A model generated the notes under the pieces. The model saw only the letters and a program-made list of their open reading frames with translations. It did not search any database and had not been told where the DNA came from. A stretch of DNA of 54,235 nt from Rhodopila sp. (GTDB lineage: Bacteria; Pseudomonadota; Alphaproteobacteria; Acetobacterales; Acetobacteraceae), in assembly GCA_031291715.1 (NCBI GenBank), contig JARLIN010000332.1, positions 1 to 54,235 on the forward strand. The letters run 5' to 3'. Shown here one piece after another: positions 16,108-24,331 of the stretch. Both the position numbers and the translations under genes were made by a program. Within the stretch, counting starts at the first letter, position 1. Each line of letters starts with the position of its first letter.

Positions 16108-17154
16108 TTGCTGACCATCATCGGCCTGACCGTTCGTTATGGCACGACGTTGGCGCTGGACCGGCTGGATCTGACGGTGGGGCGCGACGAGTTGTTCGTG
16201 CTGCTCGGTGGGTCGGGGTCGGGGAAGACGACACTGCTGCGAGCCATCGGCGGCTTCGTGCGGCCGGAGGCCGGGCGGATCGTGGTGGATAACGCTGACC
16301 TGTCCGGATTGCCGCCGCACCGGCGGCCGGTGAACACCATGTTCCAGTCCTATGCGCTGTTCCCGCATATGACCGTGGCGGCGAATATCGGCTTCGGGCT
16401 GCGGCAGCACGGCGTCTCCCGCGCCGAAACGCGGGAACGGGTGGAGACGATGTTGGCGCTGGTGCGTATGCAGGGCTTCGGCGCTCGGCGACCAGGGGAA
16501 CTGTCGGGCGGGCAGCAGCAGAGGGTGGCGTTGGCGCGCAGCCTGGCGCCCCGGCCGACGCTATTGCTACTGGATGAGCCGTTGTCGGCGCTGGATCAGG
16601 GGTTGCGACGGGACACGCGCGCCGAACTGGTGCGGCTGCGGCGGTCGCTGGGGATCAGTTTTGTTCTGGTGACTCACGACCAGGATGAGGCGCTGCAGAT
16701 GGCGGACCGCATCGGGGTCATGCGTGATGGGCGGATGGCCCAGGTTGGCACCCCCGCGGACCTTTACGAGCGGCCCGCGGACCGGTTCGTGGCTGGGTTC
16801 CTGGGGGCGGCGAATCTTCTTCCCTGTGTCGTGGATGGTGCTTCTGTCCTGCTTCCCAGCCTGGGCGTTTCGGCACGGGCGTCTCGACGCGGGGTGGCGG
16901 GGCCGGGGCTGCTCGCGTTGCGGGCGGAGCGGTTGCGGATCGGCGGGGAACCATTGCCAAATGAGGTCCATGGCGTGGTGACCGAGAGCGCCTATGCCGG
17001 GGATGCACTGGCGGTCTCCGTTCGCCTGGCGGATGGATCGGTACTGCGGGTCAAGCGGTCCCTGGCGGATGGGCTGGGTGGGGCGGTGGTGGAACCAGGA
17101 ACGGTGGTGCGCGTGGGCTGGCAACCCGAGGCCTGCATATTGCTGCCGGAATGA
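16108..17154 (+). CDS. Polyamine-type ABC transporter ATPase (PotA/PotG-like)
   Basis: A 348-residue importer ATPase. Walker A GGSGSGKTT is near 34-42, Q-loop in MFQSYALFPHM, signature LSGGQQQR, Walker B LLLLDEPLSALD, switch His in VTHDQDEA, followed by a C-terminal TOBE-2 domain (~270-348). The first in-frame start is TTG at 16108, four bases after the binding-protein stop. The stop overlaps the permease start (ATGA). Confidence 0.9.
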   Translation: MLTIIGLTVRYGTTLALDRLDLTVGRDELFVLLGGSGSGKTTLLRAIGGFVRPEAGRIVVDNADLSGLPPHRRPVNTMFQSYALFPHMTVAANIGFGLRQHGVSRAETRERVETMLALVRMQGFGARRPGELSGGQQQRVALARSLAPRPTLLLLDEPLSALDQGLRRDTRAELVRLRRSLGISFVLVTHDQDEALQMADRIGVMRDGRMAQVGTPADLYERPADRFVAGFLGAANLLPCVVDGASVLLPSLGVSARASRRGVAGPGLLALRAERLRIGGEPLPNEVHGVVTESAYAGDALAVSVRLADGSVLRVKRSLADGLGGAVVEPGTVVRVGWQPEACILLPE

Positions 17155-17972
17155 GGTGGGTACTGACGCTTCCGGTTGCGTGGCTGATCCTGCTGCTAGC
17201 GGCGCCGCTAGGGGTTGTGTTGCTGATCGCGCTCGCTCTGCCGGCGGATGGGGTGCCACCGTACAGTCTAGGCCTCAATCTGGATAATCTTTGGGTCGTG
17301 GCGACCGATCCGTTGTACCGGGATGCTTTGCTGCGGAGTTTGCGGGTCGCGGGGGTGTCCACGCTGGCGTGCCTGGTGATCGGGTTCCCGATGGCTCTGG
17401 CAATCGCCCGCGCCGCGCCGCGGTGGCAAAACTCGCTGTTGCTGGCGGTGATGTTGCCGTTCTGGACCGGGTTCCTGATGCGGATCAACGCGTGGATCGG
17501 ACTGCTGACCGACGATGGGTTGATCGTGCGGGTGCTGGGAGTGTCCCGACTGCTCTATACCGATACTGCGATGTATATTGGTATGGTCTATACATACCTG
17601 CCGTTCATGGTGTTGCCGCTATACGCGCGGCTATCGCGGTTGGATCCGGCGTTGATGGAGGCGGCGGCGGATCTGGGCGCACCGCCATGGCGGGTATTCC
17701 TTCGGGTGATCTTGCCGCTGTCGATGCCAGGGGTCGTTGCCGGGGCGGCGTTGGTGTTCGTTCCGGCGATCGGCGAATACGTGATCCCGGCGCTCTTGGG
17801 CGGGCCCCAGGCGCAGTTGATCGGCAAGGTGTTGTGGGAGGAGTTCTTCGCCAACCGCGACTGGCCGACGGCCTCGGCGGTGGCGGCCTGGTTGTTGGTG
17901 GTCTTGGTGGCGGTTCCGGGGTGTATGCTGAGGCTAGTTCGGTCCGGGTGGTTGGGTCGGCTGTTAATTTAA
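17151..17972 (+). CDS. Polyamine-type ABC transporter permease (PotB/PotH-like)
   Basis: A 273-residue membrane protein of the binding-protein-dependent permease family with about six spans. The coupling loop AAADLGAPPWRVFLRVILPLSMPG and the PotB/PotH-type segments LPFWTGFLMRINAWIGLL and FVPAIGEYVIPALLGG are present. Complete PotABCD/PotFGHI systems use a second, PotC/PotI-type permease. None follows here: the next 190 bp are noncoding and lead to dodecin. Confidence 0.9.
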   Translation: MRWVLTLPVAWLILLLAAPLGVVLLIALALPADGVPPYSLGLNLDNLWVVATDPLYRDALLRSLRVAGVSTLACLVIGFPMALAIARAAPRWQNSLLLAVMLPFWTGFLMRINAWIGLLTDDGLIVRVLGVSRLLYTDTAMYIGMVYTYLPFMVLPLYARLSRLDPALMEAAADLGAPPWRVFLRVILPLSMPGVVAGAALVFVPAIGEYVIPALLGGPQAQLIGKVLWEEFFANRDWPTASAVAAWLLVVLVAVPGCMLRLVRSGWLGRLLI

Positions 17973-18164
17973 GCCGGTGGGTTTGGCGTTGTCAGGGCGC
18001 GACGGCCGGCAGACCGCGATGACCTTCAGCAAGGGGCCTGGACGCGACCGGATGCCGCGAAACCAGCAGGAAGCCGAAACGGCCTCTTGATGTCGTGTCC
18101 GCCGGGATGGGCGTAAGGTGAACGCCTCGCACCTAAAGCGAGAACCGAACGGAAGGACAGAATT

Positions 18165-18374
18165 ATGACCGACGCCGTTTTCAAGGTTATCGAACTGGTT
18201 GGGACGTCCGAAACGAGCATCAGCAAGGCGATCGACGGCGCCATCGCGAAGGCTGGCGAAACCGTTCGCCATTTGGGCTGGTTCGAGGTGACGCAAATCC
18301 GTGGTCGTATCGATGGCGGCCAGATCAACAGCTATCAGGTGACCCTCAAGGCCGGTTTCAAATTGGACGGCTAG
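18165..18374 (+). CDS. Dodecin, flavin-binding storage protein
   Basis: A 69-residue dodecin. Twelve copies assemble into a hollow sphere that binds and buffers flavins. The family pattern VIELVGTSETSISKAI, the flavin-stacking Trp in LGWFEV, and the GQINSYQVTLKAGFKL strand are all present. It has its own ribosome binding site (GGAAGGA) and is followed by a strong terminator, so it is a single-gene unit. Confidence 0.95.
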   Translation: MTDAVFKVIELVGTSETSISKAIDGAIAKAGETVRHLGWFEVTQIRGRIDGGQINSYQVTLKAGFKLDG

Positions 18375-18398
18375 GAGAAGAGGCGCCGGAAAAGTTCT

Positions 18399-18426
18399 GG
18401 GGCCGCTCTCGGGGCGGCCCCTTTTT
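18399..18426 (+). terminator. Rho-independent terminator after dodecin
   Basis: Perfect 8-bp stem GGGGCCGC/GCGGCCCC with a 7-nt loop followed at once by T5. It lies 25 bp past the dodecin stop and before the convergent exporter gene, whose transcription it may also block. Confidence 0.9.
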
Positions 18427-18459
18427 GTTCCTGGCCCATTGCGGCGCCGATCCGGCGCC

Positions 18460-19902
18460 TTATTCCGCCACCTTGACCGCCCCGGGCCGGTCGCGGTGAC
18501 CCGACAATTCCGCCCCAGCTCCCTTGTCCAGCCGCGTCGCCAGCAGCGGTGCCGTAAACGAAACGGCAGAGACAAACAGGAACGCGGCGGAGAAATCGGG
18601 CAGCATCGGTCCTGCGTGATGTGTGATCGCGATCGACGCCGCCAGCGCCGCCGCCGACACGGCTATTCCCAGCGTCAGGGACATCTGCTGGAACGTCGTA
18701 TAGAAACTGGTCGCCGCACTCATGTCCTCCCGCGGGACGTCGGCATAGGCGATGGTGTTGTAGGCCATGAACTGCAACGACTGGAAAAATCCGTTCGCCA
18801 CAAGCACCCCATAGATCAGCGGCATCGGCCAACTCGGCCGGAACGCCGCACTCAGCGCCAGCAGCCCGGTCGCGAGCGCGCCAATCCAGGTCAGCACGGC
18901 GCGGAACCCCAGGCGCTTCAGGAAATACGGTGCGCAGGTCCGCATCATCAGAGACCCGATGGAGCTGACGAAGGTTACCAGCCCGCTCTGGACAGGCGAC
19001 AGACCGAAGCCGAGCTGGAACATCATGGGCATGAGGAAGGGCATGGCCCCGACGGCGATGCGGGAGAGCGAACCGCACAGCAGCGACATACGGAAGGTGG
19101 TAATGTGCAGCAGGCGAAAATCCAGCATCGGCCGGGGATGCCTGCGTGCGTGGAATGTATAGAGTGCGGCGGAGATGACGCCAACGCCCAGCAACCCGCC
19201 AATGATCGCCGTGGAGCCGACGCCGCGGCTGGCGACCTCGATCCCGAACATCAGGCAGGCAAGGGCGGTGCCGGATAAGATCAAACCGCGCAGGTCGAAC
19301 TTGGTGCGCGTGGGTTCTTTCATTTCTTCAATGAAGATCGTGACCAGGGCGATCCCGGCCAAGCCGATGGGGACATTGATGTAGAAGATCCAGTGCCACG
19401 ACAGATAGGTCACGATGAACCCGCCGACCGGTGGTCCCACGATAGGGCCGATCGTCGCCGGTATCATCAACCACGCCATCGACCTTACGAGTTCAGCTTT
19501 CGAAACCACCCGAAGCATCACCAGCCGGCCGACGGGCGACATCATGGCGCCCCCCGCACCTTGCAGCATCCGCGCAGCTACCAACGCCCACAGGGTCGGT
19601 GCCTGAGCGCACAGGATGGAGCCGAGGGTAAATAGTCCGATGGCCGCGCGGAAAGTCGAGCGTGAACCGAAACGGTCGGCGATGCGGCCGCTGGCCGGGA
19701 TGAACATCGCCAGCGTCAGCAGGTAGGAGGTTAGCGCGACATTCATGTGCAGCGGATCCGCGTTGAAGCTGCGGGCCATGGTCGGTAACGCGGTGGCGAG
19801 GACCGTTCCGTCCAACTGCTCCATGAACATCGCGCTGGCGACGATCAGAAGGACGGTGCGAGGACGGGCGGGACGCCTGATCGTGCGAGGAAGCGTGTTC
19901 AT
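18460..19902 (-). CDS. MFS exporter, DHA2 (EmrB/QacA) family
   Basis: A 480-residue, probably 14-span proton-coupled drug exporter. The first span carries MEQLDGTVLATALPTM, typical of DHA2 motif D1. Motif A appears as GRIADRFGSR and motif C in IGPIVGPPVGGFI. The length and the WHWIFYINVPIG segment fit EmrB-type proteins. No emrA-like adaptor gene accompanies it, so it may work as a stand-alone inner-membrane exporter. The substrate is unknown. It is divergent from the CoA transferase gene (108 bp). Confidence 0.9.
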   Translation of the reverse strand: MNTLPRTIRRPARPRTVLLIVASAMFMEQLDGTVLATALPTMARSFNADPLHMNVALTSYLLTLAMFIPASGRIADRFGSRSTFRAAIGLFTLGSILCAQAPTLWALVAARMLQGAGGAMMSPVGRLVMLRVVSKAELVRSMAWLMIPATIGPIVGPPVGGFIVTYLSWHWIFYINVPIGLAGIALVTIFIEEMKEPTRTKFDLRGLILSGTALACLMFGIEVASRGVGSTAIIGGLLGVGVISAALYTFHARRHPRPMLDFRLLHITTFRMSLLCGSLSRIAVGAMPFLMPMMFQLGFGLSPVQSGLVTFVSSIGSLMMRTCAPYFLKRLGFRAVLTWIGALATGLLALSAAFRPSWPMPLIYGVLVANGFFQSLQFMAYNTIAYADVPREDMSAATSFYTTFQQMSLTLGIAVSAAALAASIAITHHAGPMLPDFSAAFLFVSAVSFTAPLLATRLDKGAGAELSGHRDRPGAVKVAE

Positions 19903-20010
19903 GGCGCTAGACTAACGCGGACCCGGCGCGCGTGGATACGGCGGTCCGAACATTGCCAACCCGGTGGCCGGCGGCGATGCTGCGTCCTGCATAATGATGA
20001 GGAGACGTTC

Positions 20011-21195
20011 GTGACAGAACCTACTGGCCCGCTTTCCGGCATACGGGTCATCGACGTGACCACCGTCGTGCTCGGACCCTTTTGCTCCCAGACACTGGGT
20101 GATATGGGAGCCGATGTCATCAAGGTCGAAACGACCCAGGGTGATTCCACCCGACTGATCGGGCCGTCCCGCACGCCCGGCATGGGCGCCTATTTCGCGA
20201 ATCTCAACCGGAACAAGCGCAGCCTGGCGATCGACTTAAAGAAGCCGGCCGCGCGGGAAGCGCTATTGCGTCTGGTCGAAACCGCCGACGTGTTCGTTCA
20301 CAACATGCGAATCGGAGCCGCCAGCCGCCTGGGCCTGGACTATGAGACGCTGTCCGCCCGCAATCCCCGACTGATCTATGCCTGCGCCAGCGGGTTCCGA
20401 AAGGGCAGCTCCATGCAGGAGTTCCCCGCTTATGACGACCTGATCCAGGGCGTGTCCGGTATCGCCGCCTTGAACGCCGGACCGGACGGGGCGCCGCGCT
20501 ACTTCCCCACCGTCGTGGTGGACAAGCTGACCGGGGCGACGTTGGCCTCGATGATCGGCATGGCGCTGTTCCATCGGGAGCGGACCGGTCAGGGGCAGGA
20601 AATCCACCTGCCAATGATGGAGACCATCCTCTCTTTCGCGCTGGTCGAGCATATGTGGCACGCCACGCTGGGGGAACCGGAGAAGGGGGTGGGCTACCCG
20701 CGGATGTTGACGCCGCATCGCCGTCCGTACGCTACCAAGGACGGCTACATCAGCGTTATCGCTCACAGCAACGCGCAGTGGGGCAAGCTGTTCGAGGCGA
20801 TGGGCGTCCCCGAACTGATCGAGGACCCCCGATTTAATTCCGTCCAGGCACGTTCCCAGAACATCGACGCGGTCTATGCCACGCTAACCGAGGGCATGAA
20901 GCAGCGCACGACAGACGAATGGCTGGCGGAGCTCAGGCCGGCGGACATTCCGTGCGGCAAGGCCAATAGTCTCGATGATCTGTTCACGGAGCCGTACCTG
21001 GCGGAGACAGGCTATTTCGAGGATTATAACCATCCCGTCGAGGGAAAGGTGGTCATCCCGGCCATCCCGGCAAGGTTCTCGAAGTCCCCACCCAACGTGC
21101 ATCGCCCCTGGCCAAAATTGGGTGAACACACGCGGGAAATTCTGGCCGAGGTGGGCTGCTCTGAGGCAGAAATCGAGACGATTACAGGCGACTAG
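20011..21195 (+). CDS. CaiB/BaiF-type (class III) CoA transferase
   Basis: A 394-residue class III CoA transferase that moves CoA between acyl donors and acceptors. Typical sequence includes VIDVTTVVLGPFCSQTLGDM, GADVIKVE, NRNKRSLAIDLK and the conserved catalytic Asp region YDDLIQGVSG near 143-152. It starts with GTG at 20011 behind an AGGAG. No acyl-CoA dehydrogenase or hydratase lies next to it, so the acid it activates cannot be guessed. Confidence 0.92.
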   Translation: MTEPTGPLSGIRVIDVTTVVLGPFCSQTLGDMGADVIKVETTQGDSTRLIGPSRTPGMGAYFANLNRNKRSLAIDLKKPAAREALLRLVETADVFVHNMRIGAASRLGLDYETLSARNPRLIYACASGFRKGSSMQEFPAYDDLIQGVSGIAALNAGPDGAPRYFPTVVVDKLTGATLASMIGMALFHRERTGQGQEIHLPMMETILSFALVEHMWHATLGEPEKGVGYPRMLTPHRRPYATKDGYISVIAHSNAQWGKLFEAMGVPELIEDPRFNSVQARSQNIDAVYATLTEGMKQRTTDEWLAELRPADIPCGKANSLDDLFTEPYLAETGYFEDYNHPVEGKVVIPAIPARFSKSPPNVHRPWPKLGEHTREILAEVGCSEAEIETITGD

Positions 21196-21558
21196 GGCAC
21201 ATTTGTTCCCATTTCGTTATCGGTTAGCCGGGCCCCGGGCCATGGGTTACGGCAGCGGTCTGACTCAGAAGACGCCGGGCACGCTGGGCCTCTAAGGGGA
21301 CAGATCCCTTCGATATCACAGTCGCGTTGAGGCATCGATCTCAATGCGACGTGATTTCTCCGTTTGCACCAGTTCCGTCATTGTTGGCTCCACGGAAATC
21401 ATAGGCCAGCGGCTGATCCATGTTTCCGTGAATTCACAACGGGGTTTCGGAACAGAATCCAAGTTACGTTGAAAGCGCCTATCCAGGACATTGTCGATTA
21501 GCAATGGCACTGCGGTGCGCGACCAAACTGTTTCTTCACCCGGCGCAAAGGGATACAG
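21196..21558. other. Intergenic stretch before the RTX-like gene
   Basis: These 363 bases contain no supported gene. They hold an inverted repeat CACGGAAA/TTTCCGTG (21391-21398 and 21423-21430, 24-nt loop) and a short AAGGG/CCCTT repeat near 21296. The base composition is lower in GC than the surroundings, as often seen upstream of surface-protein genes; the promoter is presumably here. A 64-codon leftward frame (21316-21510) has no recognisable family. Confidence 0.5.
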
Positions 21559-24186
21559 ATGGCAAGTTTTAGTTGGTCAACGGGCACAAGCGGTGACTGG
21601 AACACGGCTGCCGACTGGTCCCCGGCCCCGCCCACGGTGCCGAACGCTCTGACAGCCGATGTCACGATCGATGCCACCGCGACGTCTGCTCCATATACAG
21701 TCACGATCGGCGCCGCCGAGACGATCACCATCGATTCATTGGCGTTGAATGTTGCAAATAATGCAATGACGCTCAATGGCTCGTTGTATCTGGGCGCGAT
21801 CCTGGAAGTTGACGGCACATTGATCTTCGCGCCCGGATCGGCCGGCCTGGTCGATGGTCCGCTGCAGAACGAACTAGTTGTAAACGGCGGCACAATCGAG
21901 AACGCCGGCACGATCAATGCCTTTGTTCAGGCCACCGGTGTCAGTACCTTCACTGGCACCAACGGCATCTATTTCACCAATTGGCTTCAGTCCCTTGGAG
22001 ACGTGACAGTCGATACCAAGAGTATCGGGGAATTCGACGCCGCACAGAACACCCTGGTTGACGGCATCTTCGAGGCCAAGGGGTCGGGGAGCGTGATAAA
22101 CCTCGGGGGCAGCGGTGGTGGCCTGACCGTGACCATTGACACGGTACAGGGGCCAGGCACGTTCCTGCCCGGAACCAGCATCGAGGGCTGGACGCAGCTG
22201 ATCTTTGATGGTCCGGATTCAGAAATCAATGAATGGAATGGCACCGCCTACGTGCCGGTCGAATCGACGATCAGCCTGATCCAGAACAACGCCACGATCA
22301 CGGTGAACGCGGACCCCCTGTCGCTGCTCGCACGTAACTATACAACGACCAATGCATTCACGATTGGGCCGAGCGCGCTGTTCTTCGAGCAGGGCGGGAC
22401 GTTCTCCACTGGCGGCCTGACCATACAGAACGGCGGCACGCTCTCTGGTGCGCCCGCTGTGACGGGGAACGTCGTCAACAACGGCACCATCATGGCCTCC
22501 GGCGGCACCATGATCCTGGCGGGCAGCGTCACAGGTACCGGTGTGCTCGCGTTCGACACGGGCGTTGGCACGCTGGAGGTCCACGGCGTATCGGCGGGCC
22601 AGACGGTCGTTATGAATGGCAACGACACGCTGCAGCTGGATACACCGGCCACCTTTGCCGGCACGATCGATGCCGGGGTTGGCGACCAGATCGTGCTGGA
22701 AGGGGTCACCGCAGACAGCGCGACGTTGAACAACGGCACTCTGGTGGTCAGCAATGGCACCCAAACGGTCGCTTCGCTGGTGGTGTCTGGCTCCTTTACA
22801 GGCGATCACCTCTCGGTAAGCGGATCGACCGTGACGTTCGCGGCCGGCATCGTCGCACCGACCATCAGCGGCACCACCGCGGGCCAGGCGGTGACCGATC
22901 AAGGGACCATTACGCCGTTCTCCCATGTCTCGATCATGGATGCCAATATCGGCCAGACGGAGACCGTGACGGTGACGCTGTCCGCCGCGACGCACGGCAT
23001 CCTGACCAACCTCGGTGGTGGCAGCTACAATGCAACGACTGGAGTCTATACTGACATTGGTTCCGTCGCCGCGATCACAGCCGATCTGGAGGGGCTGGTG
23101 TTCACGCCGACCGCCCATGAGGTCGCACCAGGCCAGACCGTAACGACCATATTCGCCATCAACCTGACCGATACCGCGTCGGCCGGTACAACTGACAGCA
23201 AGACGTCCGTTATCGCCACCGCCGATGTCGTCCCGCCAACGATCAGCGGCACCGCTGCCGGCCAGGCGGTGACAGATCTGGCGACAATCACACCATTCAC
23301 TGGCGTCGTGATCGGCGATCTCAATCCCGGTCAGACCGAAACCGTGACCGTAACGCTGTCCGCCGCGGCGAACGGAGTTCTGGGCAACCTGGGCGGCGGC
23401 AGCTACGACGCCACGACCGGCATCTATACCTATACCGGCTCCGCTGCCGCGGCCACCGCAGCGCTGAACGGGCTCGTATTCACGCCAACCGCGCACCAGG
23501 TCGCACCGGGCCAGACTGTGACCACTGGGTTCACCATCAGTGACACCGATACGGCGTCGGCCAGCGCCACCGACAGCACGACATCCGTCATCACCACGGC
23601 GGCCCTGAGCAACTTCACCGTCACAGATACGACCAACAATGTCACCTCCGTATCCAGCGGGCAGGCTTACGTCGGGCCGGTCGCAGGGCTCCAATGGGCG
23701 TTCATCACCACCACAACAGACAGTCTAGCCATTACCGCCACGGCGCCGAACACCTTTATCCGCACCGGTTCCGGCAACGACGCGATCGACGTGAGTCACG
23801 TCAACGGCACCAACGTCCTGGACGGCTCGACTGGGTCGAACTTCCTGGTCGGTGGAACCGGCTTTGACACGTTCTTCCTGGACGACCGTAGTCCGACGGC
23901 TGACGTGTTCTCGACGGTGGTGAACTTCCACTCGGGCGACAACGCGACGGTCTGGGGCATCACGCCGAGCGACTTCACCCTAAACACGTACAATAATCAG
24001 GGGGCGGCCGGGTATACGGGGCTTGATTTCTCCTTCACCGCCGCGGGCAAACCGAATGCTAACCTGGTTCTGACCGGATACACGTCGGCTGACCTGACCA
24101 ATGGCAAGCTGACCGTTACCTACGGCATTACACCGACGACGGGAGGCATACCGGGTAGCACGTATATGCTGATCCACGCCAACTAG
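21559..24186 (+). CDS. Large secreted repeat protein with RTX-like C-terminus
   Basis: An 875-residue Thr/Ser/Gly/Ala-rich, Cys-free, acidic protein with no N-terminal signal peptide. The N-terminus (SWSTGTSGDWNTAADWSP) and residues ~1-430 look like beta-helix/filamentous repeats (recurring NNGT, NGGT and GT-T motifs). Two ~126-residue tandem repeats occupy ~434-559 and ~560-685, each with PTISGT.AGQAVTD, GQTETVTVTLSAA, NLGGGSY.ATTG and GLVFTPTAH. Residues ~735-775 resemble hemolysin-type calcium repeats (TGSGNDAIDV, LDGSTGSNFLVGGTGFDTF). This suggests type I secretion through a C-terminal signal and a role as surface or matrix protein. No T1SS genes are in the window. Confidence 0.8.
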   Translation: MASFSWSTGTSGDWNTAADWSPAPPTVPNALTADVTIDATATSAPYTVTIGAAETITIDSLALNVANNAMTLNGSLYLGAILEVDGTLIFAPGSAGLVDGPLQNELVVNGGTIENAGTINAFVQATGVSTFTGTNGIYFTNWLQSLGDVTVDTKSIGEFDAAQNTLVDGIFEAKGSGSVINLGGSGGGLTVTIDTVQGPGTFLPGTSIEGWTQLIFDGPDSEINEWNGTAYVPVESTISLIQNNATITVNADPLSLLARNYTTTNAFTIGPSALFFEQGGTFSTGGLTIQNGGTLSGAPAVTGNVVNNGTIMASGGTMILAGSVTGTGVLAFDTGVGTLEVHGVSAGQTVVMNGNDTLQLDTPATFAGTIDAGVGDQIVLEGVTADSATLNNGTLVVSNGTQTVASLVVSGSFTGDHLSVSGSTVTFAAGIVAPTISGTTAGQAVTDQGTITPFSHVSIMDANIGQTETVTVTLSAATHGILTNLGGGSYNATTGVYTDIGSVAAITADLEGLVFTPTAHEVAPGQTVTTIFAINLTDTASAGTTDSKTSVIATADVVPPTISGTAAGQAVTDLATITPFTGVVIGDLNPGQTETVTVTLSAAANGVLGNLGGGSYDATTGIYTYTGSAAAATAALNGLVFTPTAHQVAPGQTVTTGFTISDTDTASASATDSTTSVITTAALSNFTVTDTTNNVTSVSSGQAYVGPVAGLQWAFITTTTDSLAITATAPNTFIRTGSGNDAIDVSHVNGTNVLDGSTGSNFLVGGTGFDTFFLDDRSPTADVFSTVVNFHSGDNATVWGITPSDFTLNTYNNQGAAGYTGLDFSFTAAGKPNANLVLTGYTSADLTNGKLTVTYGITPTTGGIPGSTYMLIHAN
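22858..23613 (+). repeat. Two tandem ~378-bp coding repeats
   Basis: The motif ATCAGCGGCACC at 22864 recurs at 23242, an offset of 378 bp (126 codons), and similarity continues over the whole unit. The copies have diverged, more in their second halves, so this is an old internal duplication within the RTX-like gene rather than an assembly duplication. Confidence 0.8.
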
Positions 24187-24331
24187 TTGAAAAGTTGAGT
24201 GTGCGCGCCGCTTCACCAGCCCGAACGGCGGGCGGCCCACACAGAAAATTGAACTTTATAACAGCTTAGTGTTAATTCGAGATGGTTTAAGCTGCCGAAA
24301 CCAGCGTGTCTGTTTCGTCAGGACCATTGCC

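Noticed and set aside
21316-21510. 64-codon leftward frame before the RTX-like gene
   Set aside because: No similarity, no clear ribosome binding site; composition fits non-coding leader DNA.
22219-23694. 491-codon leftward frame inside the RTX-like gene
   Set aside because: It mirrors the repeat structure of the sense protein, is Arg/Gly/Asp-rich and matches no family; the sense frame has coherent domains.
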